In this document: piece by piece, positions 12,100 through 20,532 of the stretch | How positions within the stretch are numbered: the first letter of the stretch is position 1 | Layout of the letters: every line of letters begins with the position of its first letter | Assembly: GCA_028818225.1 (NCBI GenBank) | Contig: JAPPOG010000045.1 | Coordinates: 62,001 to 126,000, forward strand | DNA: 64,000 nt | DNA from: Gammaproteobacteria bacterium | Lineage (GTDB): Bacteria > Pseudomonadota > Gammaproteobacteria > Pseudomonadales > Pseudohongiellaceae | Direction of reading: 5' to 3' | Position numbers and translations under genes: made by a program | The notes under the pieces: model-generated | Database searches by the model: none | Seen by the model: only the letters and a program-made list of their open reading frames with translations | What the model was told of the DNA's origin: nothing

Positions 12100-13332
12100 T
12101 TACCAATCTAAACCCATCGCTCTACGGGCTAATTGGTTCTTAACCGCTGACACATTATCCACGCCGCTCATACCGATGTTTCTGAGCCATCTTATTGGCA
12201 GTGCCTGTTCAGCAAATAAGTGTTTGAATCCTTCCATCAACCACATCATGCCGAGATTGTGTCCAATGCGTTTGCGCTGGTAGCGACCCAATACTGTTGG
12301 ATCGGCTACACTTCTTCCCACCTGCTGCCCATGCACAAGCTCTCTCGCTAGCACGGCGGCATCAAGAAATCCCAGATTAACTCCCTGACCGGCCAACGGG
12401 TGGATACTGTGGGCTGCATCTCCAATTAACACGACATTGCCTTTGACATAATCCACTGCATGTCGCTGGCGCAGAGGAAAGGAGAAGCGTTCGTCGCACC
12501 ACTGGATCGTTCCCAAACGACTTTCAATACACTGAGTTAGCTCAGCGCAGAATTCCTCATCATCCAATGCCAGTAACTCTTCTGCTCGTTCGGGAATTGC
12601 CGACCAGACAATTGAACAATAATTTTGTTCATGATCCACCGCACTTTTTGCCAGTGGCAAAAACGCCAGGGGGCCGGTTTCGATAAATCGTTGTAACGCT
12701 GTCTGTTGGTGCGGCAGCTCGGTTCGAACCGTCGTTACAATTGCATGGTGGTTATAGTCCCATTCCCGCGTTCTGAAGCCACAAAGTTCTCGAATTTTCG
12801 AATTGGCACCATCGGCGGCGATGACCAGTTTTGCACTTATGCTGTTTCCGCTTTCAGTTATGAGCCGGGAGAATTTATCCGCGTCCCGATGTGACTCAAT
12901 TCGCACTGGAGCCAGAAAACTGAGGTTTTCCTGTTCAGAAATATGGCGATAAAGCGCTTCGTTCAGAATTGAGTTTTCCACTATTGTTCCCAGTTCGGGC
13001 TGATTTAACTCAGCAGCGGCGAAACTGATACTTCCGGTTCCATCTGCATCCCAAACATTCATGTCGTAATAATTGCAACAGCGCTGTTTTTCAACATCAC
13101 CCCATACACCAAGCTCAGTGAAAAGTTTTTTGCTTGCGGCGGTTAGTGCACTTACTCTTGGATCGAGCTTTTCACTATCCGCACCAAACTTTGCTTGCCG
13201 ATTAGTAATGTCCATTCGATCTACCAGCGCAATTTGGAAAGGTGATTCCCGTAGCAAACAGGCCATAGTAGAGCCGACCATGCCTCCACCTACTATGACG
13301 ATATCGTAGTGCTGTTCATTGCCTGTATTCAT
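12100..13332 (-). CDS. UbiH/UbiF/VisC/COQ6-family FAD-dependent hydroxylase
   Basis: DIVIVGGGMVGSTMACLL, VLIGDAAHSIHPLAGQGVNLGFLDAAVLAREL. Confidence 0.88.
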   Translation of the reverse strand: MNTGNEQHYDIVIVGGGMVGSTMACLLRESPFQIALVDRMDITNRQAKFGADSEKLDPRVSALTAASKKLFTELGVWGDVEKQRCCNYYDMNVWDADGTGSISFAAAELNQPELGTIVENSILNEALYRHISEQENLSFLAPVRIESHRDADKFSRLITESGNSISAKLVIAADGANSKIRELCGFRTREWDYNHHAIVTTVRTELPHQQTALQRFIETGPLAFLPLAKSAVDHEQNYCSIVWSAIPERAEELLALDDEEFCAELTQCIESRLGTIQWCDERFSFPLRQRHAVDYVKGNVVLIGDAAHSIHPLAGQGVNLGFLDAAVLARELVHGQQVGRSVADPTVLGRYQRKRIGHNLGMMWLMEGFKHLFAEQALPIRWLRNIGMSGVDNVSAVKNQLARRAMGLDW

Positions 13333-13397
13333 GGATTGCTATTATAAGCAGCAATAAGCAAAGTCTCTAACTTCCTGTTGTTTCCCGGTAGCTTGTA

Positions 13398-13922
13398 TTG
13401 TTAGACTGCTGCGCTCAGTTGATTAGAAGACGGCAGCTTGGGCTGGAGAGTAGAAAAATGAGTAACGTTGTGAGTACAGATCAATTAAGCGATTACCTTG
13501 GCAAGGAAGTTGGCCTGACCGACTGGTTTGAAGTTGACCAGGAGCGAATTAACAATTTCGCGGAAGCAACTGGTGATTTTCAGTACATTCATGTTGATGA
13601 GGAGCGCGCTGCAGAAACACCTTTTGGCGCAACTATAGCCCATGGATTCCTTACCCTGTCACTGCTAAGTAAACTCAGTCAAAAGGGCGGCGGTCTAAAA
13701 CTTGAAAATTCCGTAATGGGCATCAATTACGGTTTAGATAAAGTTCGCTTCATAAATCCAGTTAAAGCAAACAGTAAGATTCGCGCTCGTTTTGAATTAG
13801 TTAGCGCGGAAGAAAAGAAACCCAATCACTACCTGCTTAAACATAATGTGACGGTTGAAATTGAAGGTGAAGAAAAGCCGGCGCTAATTGCCGAATGGTT
13901 AGGTATGAGTGTAGTTGCTTAA
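13398..13922 (+). CDS. MaoC-family dehydratase
   Basis: ATGDFQYIHVDEERAAETPFGATIAHGFLTLSLLS hot-dog hydratase motif; likely start ATG at about 13458 (MSNVVSTDQLSDYLGKEVG). Confidence 0.88.
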   Translation: MLDCCAQLIRRRQLGLESRKMSNVVSTDQLSDYLGKEVGLTDWFEVDQERINNFAEATGDFQYIHVDEERAAETPFGATIAHGFLTLSLLSKLSQKGGGLKLENSVMGINYGLDKVRFINPVKANSKIRARFELVSAEEKKPNHYLLKHNVTVEIEGEEKPALIAEWLGMSVVA

Positions 13923-13966
13923 TTAATAAGGCTTATTAGAGACCGTTACACGACTAAATTGGTGTA

Positions 13967-14377
13967 TTGATGAAAAAATTATTGTTCACACTTATCCCGT
14001 TTCTCTCTAGCTGCGCTGGTGAACCACCTCAGAATATCGGTGTAAGCGAAGGAAGACTTACCCCCTGCCCCGAATCACCTAATTGCGTTTCCAGTTTTGC
14101 AGATGATGAGGAGCATGGCATCGAACCATTGACTGCCAACCTTGAGCAAATTGAACGAGTCCTGGTCAGTCTCGACGAGGCCAACATTGTCAGCGCTTCG
14201 GACAATTACCTGTATGCAGAATTTACCAGTCGCATAATAGGTTATGTCGATGATGTTGAGTTTCTGTATGACCAGAACAACGGCATTACCCACGTGCGTT
14301 CAGCCTCGAGGCTTGGTTACAGTGATTTGGGTGCTAACAGGGCGAGAATCGAGAGAATACGAGAACTGACTCGCTAA
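13967..14377 (+). CDS. DUF1499-like lipoprotein
   Basis: Lipobox-like LIPFLSSCAG; LTPCPESPNCVSSFADDEEHGIEPL. Confidence 0.75.
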   Translation: MMKKLLFTLIPFLSSCAGEPPQNIGVSEGRLTPCPESPNCVSSFADDEEHGIEPLTANLEQIERVLVSLDEANIVSASDNYLYAEFTSRIIGYVDDVEFLYDQNNGITHVRSASRLGYSDLGANRARIERIRELTR

Positions 14378-15613
14378 TTAGCGTGCTACCAGCCCCATAG
14401 CCTGTTCGGCAAAGGATTTCCTGACCGCTGGGATTATTTCCAGGGATAATAATCCAAGTTTCCTGCTTGCAACGTTGGTTCCCCGGTTACTGGAAAACAG
14501 TTTCGTCAGGCTATCGGTGAACAGAATAGCTTTCTGTTGATCGAAATCTTGTCTATCAATATAGGATTGAAGCGTATTCATGCTCCCCAGCGATTCCTGG
14601 GTAACAACTGCCTGCTTCAGTGCGTCCACCAGGGCGCTAATATCTCTCAAAGCCAGATTTAAACCTTGCCCAGCCACTGGGTGCAAAGTGTGGGCAACAT
14701 TGCCCAGCAGAACTATGCCCGGCCTGATTTGCTCCTTAGCGATTGACAGGCTCAGGGGATAACAAAATTTATCCCCAATTCCCGTAATTCTACCCAGGCG
14801 ATTTCCAAAACTTTGTTGCAGAGCTTCAATAAATTCTTCGTCATCAAACTGCATTAGTGCATTACTGTTCTCATCCTCTACCGTCCAAACCAGGGAACAT
14901 CGATTCTCGCCTTCGAAATTTCTTAAGGGAAGAATTGCAAGCGGCCCTGAATCAGTAAACCGTTCGAAAGCAATATTGTTGTGTGCTTGTTCAAAAGAAA
15001 CATTGCTAATTATTGCATGCTGTCTATAGCTTTCTTTTGCTTGCTCTATACCAAGTTGCTGACAAATCGGTGAACGCCCACCATCAGCGAGCACCACCAG
15101 CCCGGCATGAATTGCATAGCTGCCTTCACCATTGGATACAGATAATTTCATACCATTGGGAACTGGCGAAATGTTTTCTATTGTTGCTGGTGCGAGAAAT
15201 TCAATGACGGACGATGTTTGCATTCTTGCGTTTAAAACCACGCCTAAACTTGCATTTTCAACCACATAACCAAGGGCTTCCACGTTTTGCTCTCCTCTAT
15301 TGAGAAGCGCAGAACCCAAACGTCCTTTATCAGAAACCTGAATCTCATGGATCGGCGTTACGCAGTCCTGCAACCCATCCCAGAGCTGCATTGATTCATA
15401 GATTTGCCTGGAACCAAAGGAGAGTGCCGTTGAACGTGCATCGAAACTTGGCTGTAACTCTTTAGCAGTGTCTGGCCCGGCTGCTTCAATCACTAACACT
15501 GAAGGACATTTTTCTTTTAGCGATTGGCTCAATGCCTGGGCGAAACTCGCCCCCACCATGCCGCCACCGACGACAACGATATCGTAGTTTTCCGCAGGAG
15601 TTTCAATATCCAT
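14378..15613 (-). CDS. ubiH: 2-octaprenyl-6-methoxyphenyl hydroxylase-like (UbiH family)
   Basis: DIVVVGGGMVGASFAQALS; VLLGNVAHTLHPVAGQGLNLALRDISALVDAL; immediately downstream of pepP. Confidence 0.85.
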   Translation of the reverse strand: MDIETPAENYDIVVVGGGMVGASFAQALSQSLKEKCPSVLVIEAAGPDTAKELQPSFDARSTALSFGSRQIYESMQLWDGLQDCVTPIHEIQVSDKGRLGSALLNRGEQNVEALGYVVENASLGVVLNARMQTSSVIEFLAPATIENISPVPNGMKLSVSNGEGSYAIHAGLVVLADGGRSPICQQLGIEQAKESYRQHAIISNVSFEQAHNNIAFERFTDSGPLAILPLRNFEGENRCSLVWTVEDENSNALMQFDDEEFIEALQQSFGNRLGRITGIGDKFCYPLSLSIAKEQIRPGIVLLGNVAHTLHPVAGQGLNLALRDISALVDALKQAVVTQESLGSMNTLQSYIDRQDFDQQKAILFTDSLTKLFSSNRGTNVASRKLGLLSLEIIPAVRKSFAEQAMGLVAR

Positions 15614-15619
15614 GTTTTC

Positions 15620-16939
15620 TCAGTAAGCAGCAGCCATAAACGATTCAATCTCCTGAACCGTCTTGGGAATTCCAGTACTTAGAATTTTGTGGCCAGTCTT
15701 GGTAACGAGAACATCGTCTTCTATGCGAACGCCAATACCGCGCCATTTCTTTGGTACTTTGGAATTTGCAGGTGAGATGTAGATTCCAGGCTCAATCGTT
15801 GTAACCATGCCAGGTTCCAGAAGCCGCCAGTGGTCATCAATCTTATAGTCTCCAACGTCATGTACATCCATGCCTAACCAATGGCCAACGCGATGCATAT
15901 AAAAATCTTTGTAGGCTCCATTTTTAACTAGCTGCGCTGGTCGCCCTTGCAACAGCCCCAGTTTTACCAGTCCCTGGGTGATCACTTTGACCGATGCATT
16001 ATGAGGCGCATCCCAGGGGGTGCCTGGCTTAACAGCCGCTATCGCTGCCTCTTGTGCTTGTAGAACGATTTCATAGATTGCTTTCTGCTCTTCGCTGAAC
16101 TTGCCACTCGCAGGAAAGGTGCGAGTAATGTCAGACGCATAATGTTGGTACTCACAGCCAGCATCTATAAGTACTAGGTCTCCCTTTTTAACCTCGGCGT
16201 TGTTCGTGTCATAGTGCAACACACAGGCGTTGTCCCCGGCCCCGACTATCGATACATAGGCTGGTGAGCGACTGCCATTTCTAGTAAAGGCATACAGTAG
16301 CTCAGCTTCCAGCTCATATTCCATTACCCCGGGCCTGCATCGAGTCATTGCAGCCTTATGCCCTTCCGCTGAAATCCTGGCTGCTTTTTCCATAAGTTTA
16401 ATTTCCGCCGGGCTTTTATGCAGCCTTTGTTCATGCAGCAAGTGGTCCAGTACCAGGAATTCACTGGGCGGATGCGGACCAATTTTAGTCTTGTTCCTAA
16501 TTACCTTTACCCAATCCATTACGCGATTATCGAAGTCATTGTCCTTACCCATCGAATAATAAACTCGGTCACGTCCTTCGATTAATCCTGGAATAATGTC
16601 ATCAATATCATCAATTGGATAAGCGTCATCTACTCCTAACTCTGCAATGGCTGCATCAGGTCCAAGGATATAGCCATTCCACAACTCTTTTTCGCGGTTT
16701 TTTTCCTGGCAAAACAAAACGGCTTCGCCCTGTCGTCTTCCGGGAATTAAAGCTAGCAAGGCATGAGGCTCGGAGAATCCGGTTAAATAGTAGAAATCGC
16801 TATTCTGGCGATAGGGATATTCAGCATCATTATTACGCACACGCGGCGGTGCGGAACCCAATAGTGCAATGCTATTAGATTCCATGTGACCCATTAATTC
16901 CTTTCTTCGCTTACTAAATTCCCGTTTACTGATTCCCAT
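15620..16939 (-). CDS. pepP: Xaa-Pro aminopeptidase
   Basis: 439 aa; YPYRQNSDFYYLTGF, LVLIDAGCEYQHYASDITRTFPASGKFS, HRVGHWLGMDVHDVG, EPGMVTTIEPGIYI. Confidence 0.92.
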   Translation of the reverse strand: MGISKREFSKRRKELMGHMESNSIALLGSAPPRVRNNDAEYPYRQNSDFYYLTGFSEPHALLALIPGRRQGEAVLFCQEKNREKELWNGYILGPDAAIAELGVDDAYPIDDIDDIIPGLIEGRDRVYYSMGKDNDFDNRVMDWVKVIRNKTKIGPHPPSEFLVLDHLLHEQRLHKSPAEIKLMEKAARISAEGHKAAMTRCRPGVMEYELEAELLYAFTRNGSRSPAYVSIVGAGDNACVLHYDTNNAEVKKGDLVLIDAGCEYQHYASDITRTFPASGKFSEEQKAIYEIVLQAQEAAIAAVKPGTPWDAPHNASVKVITQGLVKLGLLQGRPAQLVKNGAYKDFYMHRVGHWLGMDVHDVGDYKIDDHWRLLEPGMVTTIEPGIYISPANSKVPKKWRGIGVRIEDDVLVTKTGHKILSTGIPKTVQEIESFMAAAY

Positions 16940-17190
16940 ACCGCCCTACTTTTAAAACTCAATCTTTATGCTCGTATGCCTGTAAGTCTTTGCTTTTATA
17001 CAACTTAAAAAGCAAGCGACCAAGCATATAAGGGACTGATTCAGGAACCAAGCCCCAATTTTTCTAATTCCATTATTGACCGATTTTCCACGCGGCTCTA
17101 TAGTTACAGCACTTTTAATGTAAATCATAAACTTATGCCAATAGTCTATTGCGGCTATTGGATTTTAGATAACAAAAAATTAAGAAAAAA

Positions 17191-17406
17191 ATGGCCGAAA
17201 TTAGCGAAGACAGATTTGATTCCCTGAATGCGAAAGTCGATGATCTAATCGAACTTTGTGTAGAAATGAAGCGCGAAAATCAAGCACTTAAAGCCAACGA
17301 AAGCAGCTGGCAAGCAGAGCGTAAAGAACTTTTAGAGCGCAATCGAGAAGCAAAATCAAAATTGGAATCTATCCTTGTCAGATTAAAAGCCATGGACAAC
17401 TCTTAA
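17191..17406 (+). CDS. Small coiled-coil protein, TIGR02449/ZapB-like
   Basis: 71 aa coiled coil directly upstream of zapA: LNAKVDDLIELCVEMKRENQALKANESSWQAERKELLERNREAKSKLESILVRLKAM. Confidence 0.75.
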   Translation: MAEISEDRFDSLNAKVDDLIELCVEMKRENQALKANESSWQAERKELLERNREAKSKLESILVRLKAMDNS

Positions 17407-17422
17407 TATTCCGGACTGAATC

Positions 17423-17737
17423 ATGAGTGACTCGCCCTCTGCAGTACAAGTTAAAATCCTGGACAAAGAGTATCAGGTAAATTGCCCACCATCTGATCAG
17501 GAAGCACTGTTAAAATCTGCTCGTTATCTCGATGAAAATATGCGCAAGATAAAAGGTCGTGGCAATATTCATGGCGCGGAAAAAATTGCAGTAATGGCAG
17601 CCCTCAATATCACGCATGATATGTTGCGAAAAAATCGATTGATAAATGAGACGCGACACGTAACTGCGCAACAGGTTAAAGGCCTGGAAGACAAAATCGA
17701 TACCGCGTTAGCCACCTCACGCCAACTCGAAATCTAA
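17423..17737 (+). CDS. zapA: Cell division protein ZapA
   Basis: VQVKILDKEYQVNCPPSDQEALLKSARYLDENMRKIKGRGNIHGAEKIAVMAALNITHDML; followed by 6S RNA and ygfA. Confidence 0.9.
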   Translation: MSDSPSAVQVKILDKEYQVNCPPSDQEALLKSARYLDENMRKIKGRGNIHGAEKIAVMAALNITHDMLRKNRLINETRHVTAQQVKGLEDKIDTALATSRQLEI

Positions 17738-18010
17738 CTGTAACGAAGCTAGTTGCGTTGCTGATACTTCGTTAAAAACCGTTTCAGTCGGTCACTTAGA
17801 GAACGATAAACTCCCTCCTTTCACCGGGTTTTGCCTCGTCTCAGCTTCCTCACTGACGCTTCTCGAATTCATTGGTTCTGCACCTCACTTAGCGAATATT
17901 CCTGCTTGGTTCTTTGTGACACAGCGGTGTGTCACTGCACAGTTCTTGTATGCTCATGTTCTTGTTTTAGAACAGCTTTCCTACTCCGAGAACGCGATAT
18001 ATACTAAATA

Positions 18011-18199
18011 AAGAGTTCCCTAGGACATTTGCCAATCAAAAGTGTTCTTGAGCCGATATCGTAATAACCGGAGGCAACTCGTCAGATGTTGGTGTGCATG
18101 TCCGCAAGTCGGAAAGCCTTATGCATCGCGGGAGCCACCACCTGAACCTTTGGGTTCAGGGCAAGTTTGATAGCGGTGTTCCGGGGGACTTGACTCTTT
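18011..18199 (+). ncRNA. ssrS: 6S RNA
   Basis: Between zapA and ygfA; TGAGCCGATAT, GTTGGTGTGCATGTCCGCAAGTCGGAAAGCCTTA and CACCTGAACCTTTGGGTTCAGGG match the shape of gammaproteobacterial 6S RNA; ends complementary (aagagt...actctt). Confidence 0.87.
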
Positions 18200-18227
18200 T
18201 CGCAAGGGTTCTGTTTTATCTCAATCT

Positions 18228-18824
18228 ATGAATGCTGAAGAACGCCAGGAATTACGGGATAAGCTTCGACAAGCCCGGCGGGATTTAAACCCGGAGCAAC
18301 AGGAAGCAGCTGCTAAAGGAATGCATGATCTCGTGGTCGAGCAGGATTTCTTTACTAATGCTTCGCATATAGCTTTTTATCAAGGAGTAGATGGTGAGAT
18401 AAATCCCGGGTTTCTTTTGGAAAAAGCATTAGCTCAAGGGAAAACCTGTTATCTACCGACATTGTCAGAAAACACTCCTGATCAAATGTCCTTCGCATCT
18501 TTCGATAGTGCTACTGAATTAGTTGAAAACGAATGGGGTATTCGTGAACCCCCTATCACCGATGAAGATGTTTCCCCTACCAACTTCGATGTGGTTTTTG
18601 TGCCCCTGGTAGGTTTCGATGAAAACTGTTTTCGCCTGGGGATGGGTAAAGGTTTCTACGATCGCACTTTCAGTTTCAAGATCTTTAATCGACGCAGTCG
18701 GCCTCTACTGATTGGCCTGGCCCACAAATGCCAGCTAACCGATTCGTTTCCGACTGAAAGTTGGGATGTGAGACTGGATGCGGTGATCACCGACGAAAAA
18801 ATATACCGCCCTGATACTGCATAG
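18228..18824 (+). CDS. ygfA: 5-formyltetrahydrofolate cyclo-ligase
   Basis: FDVVFVPLVGFDENCFRLGMGKGFYDRTF; immediately after 6S RNA. Confidence 0.92.
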   Translation: MNAEERQELRDKLRQARRDLNPEQQEAAAKGMHDLVVEQDFFTNASHIAFYQGVDGEINPGFLLEKALAQGKTCYLPTLSENTPDQMSFASFDSATELVENEWGIREPPITDEDVSPTNFDVVFVPLVGFDENCFRLGMGKGFYDRTFSFKIFNRRSRPLLIGLAHKCQLTDSFPTESWDVRLDAVITDEKIYRPDTA

Positions 18825-18924
18825 GGCGGAATACTGAGCTACTTCACTACCTATCCGTGGCTAAGCTTTCCTTTGTCATTATCCGGGAACCCAACCAATT
18901 GAGGTTCCTTAATTCTTCTCTTGC

Positions 18925-19017
18925 TTACATTAAGGCGCTTTGAGCGACGCTGCTGGCCAAGACACTGACCACAAACAGGGTGACCACTACCATAACCATA
19001 TCCGGCTTCTTACTCAT
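18925..19017 (-). CDS. Possible 30-aa single-TM peptide (not in the supplied ORF list)
   Basis: Minus strand: MSKKPDMVMVVVTLFVVSVLASSVAQSALM*, preceded by a purine-rich GGAGCGGGAC before ATG; hydrophobic centre with basic N-terminus. Confidence 0.45.
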   Translation of the reverse strand: MSKKPDMVMVVVTLFVVSVLASSVAQSALM

Positions 19018-19170
19018 GTCCCGCTCCGTTGCTGTTTCAACGTACAAGTGCCTTAACGGCCCGATTATTTAAAGCTTTAGGCCTAATTTTCTCTAAAAAA
19101 CAACAGACTACTGAATATAGTTAATGTGCACTTAATGTCGGCCTTTTCCTTTAAGCGATCCCGCACTTAA

Positions 19171-19297
19171 CTATCAGTCCCTGTGGCTCGCACTTGCAGC
19201 CGTCCCGGCTTCTCTCCTTCGGTCGGGAGCCCTGTAATACTGTCTCCCCTCGGTCAGTCGATCCTGCGTTTTTATGCGACGCCATAGGGACTGACAG
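19171..19297 (-). repeat. Structured element copy A (~127 nt, core on minus strand)
   Basis: Ends ctatcagtccctgtggc / gccatagggactgacag are complementary over 17 bp; core matches copy B (GCATAAAAACGCAGGATCGACTGACCGAG...CAGGGCTCCCGACCGAAGGAGAGAAGCCGGGACGGCTGCAAGTGC). Confidence 0.8.
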
Positions 19298-19502
19298 TTC
19301 TGTGCTCGTGCTAATAATTTGCCTTTTCTTCTTTTGGGGGATGGCACTGCATTCAAAATGATTGGGGTTGGGCAGTGATTTTCGTTCCGGTGGGCCATCC
19401 CTGGGCGCCAGTCACGAAAATTCCCTGCTTGGCCCTGACCTGATCAATTCAGCGCCAGCCTGGAATAGTAAGAATCTGCAAAATGATCAGCACCAGCGAT
19501 GG

Positions 19503-19630
19503 ATTGGCGACCCCTTTGATTCAGCATAAGAGCGCAGCATCGACTGGCCGAGAGAGTTGCTTTTCAGGCTCTCGAGAGAAGGAGGGGAGCCGGGACGGCT
19601 GCAAGCGCTGAAACAGAAGGGGTCGCCAAT
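19503..19630 (+). repeat. Structured element copy B (~128 nt, core on plus strand)
   Basis: Ends attggcgacccctttgattcagc / gctgaaacagaaggggtcgccaat are complementary; core GCATAAGAGCGCAGCATCGACTGGCCGAG...CAGGCTCTCGAGAGAAGGAGGGGAGCCGGGACGGCTGCAAGCGC. Confidence 0.8.
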
Positions 19631-19731
19631 TTATCGCGTAGTGGATTAAGACTCCGATCCAGGCAAGCAAGCTTGATACCCTCAGATCATGAATCCCGGC
19701 TATTGCTTTCCGAAATCAGCGCTCTATAATA

Positions 19732-19747
19732 CTGTATAAAAATACAG
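19732..19747. promoter_or_regulatory. LexA (SOS) box upstream of imuA
   Basis: CTGTATAAAAATACAG = CTGT-N8-ACAG, 32 bp before the imuA start. Confidence 0.85.
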
Positions 19748-19778
19748 TTTTTATTCTTGCTAAATCCTAAAAACAACA

Positions 19779-20519
19779 ATGAAAACTTATTCGGAAAGTT
19801 CGACGAAGGCCCCAGAGTCCTTGCTTGATAGGGCATACAGCCATATAGACGGTATCGAGCAGGACGGTCTCCCAGCACCCAGCATCGAAGAATTACTCCA
19901 GCGCAATGCCGATCTCTGGCGCGGTTGCGACATGGCTGGCCAGGGTGTTCATGGCCAGAGCACCGGCTATCCCCAATTGGATGAAGTTCTGCCAGGAAGA
20001 GGCTGGCCACAAAATGGCCTGATGGAAATAATCAGCCCCCACTGGGGCATGGGAGAATTGCAGTTGTTGATTCCCCTGATGCGCTCGGTCATTGCGCGAG
20101 GCCAATGGATTCTGTGGATCTCCCCACCCCACCTGCTCTATGCGCCAGCCTTAACCCAGGCTGGCATTAATACTGATCAGATCCTGGTGGTAAATCTGGA
20201 CACCTCCTGTAAAGACGCTCTGTGGAGTATGGAAAAGGCTCTGCAAACCAAAAACTGCGGCCTGGTTTTGGCCTGGCAGACCTGGCTCCCAGGCAAAGTC
20301 TTACGCCGTTTACAGTTAGCAGCAGAGACTGGAAGCACTCTCGGTGTTCTTTTCAAGCATCGTGATAGTAAGTACTCACCATCACGTTTACGCATACAAA
20401 TAAAGGATTCTTCATCCAGCAGTGCAGATTTTAGTACGGCAGATGTGACCGTTATCAAGGCGCGGGGTAATTTCCGGCCTCTGACTACCCGACTAAAGCT
20501 TTATCAGCATCACGCATAA
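19779..20519 (+). CDS. imuA: Translesion synthesis accessory protein ImuA
   Basis: RecA/SulA-like fold protein (STGYPQLDEVLPGRGWPQNGLMEIISPHWGMGELQLLIPLM) before a Y-family polymerase-like gene and behind a LexA box. Confidence 0.88.
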   Translation: MKTYSESSTKAPESLLDRAYSHIDGIEQDGLPAPSIEELLQRNADLWRGCDMAGQGVHGQSTGYPQLDEVLPGRGWPQNGLMEIISPHWGMGELQLLIPLMRSVIARGQWILWISPPHLLYAPALTQAGINTDQILVVNLDTSCKDALWSMEKALQTKNCGLVLAWQTWLPGKVLRRLQLAAETGSTLGVLFKHRDSKYSPSRLRIQIKDSSSSSADFSTADVTVIKARGNFRPLTTRLKLYQHHA

Positions 20520-20532
20520 CCCGGGGGCCGGC

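Noticed and set aside
19171-19630. Integron attC sites or ERIC elements
   Set aside because: Lengths are similar, but the ends lack attC R'/R'' core sites (GTTRRRY/RYYYAAC), there are no cassette ORFs between them, and the core does not resemble the ERIC consensus as I know it.
19171-19630. Retron msr-msd or IscB/HEARO-type guide RNA
   Set aside because: Paired ends are reminiscent, but no reverse transcriptase, IscB/TnpB or HNH ORF is nearby. I cannot confirm either family from memory.
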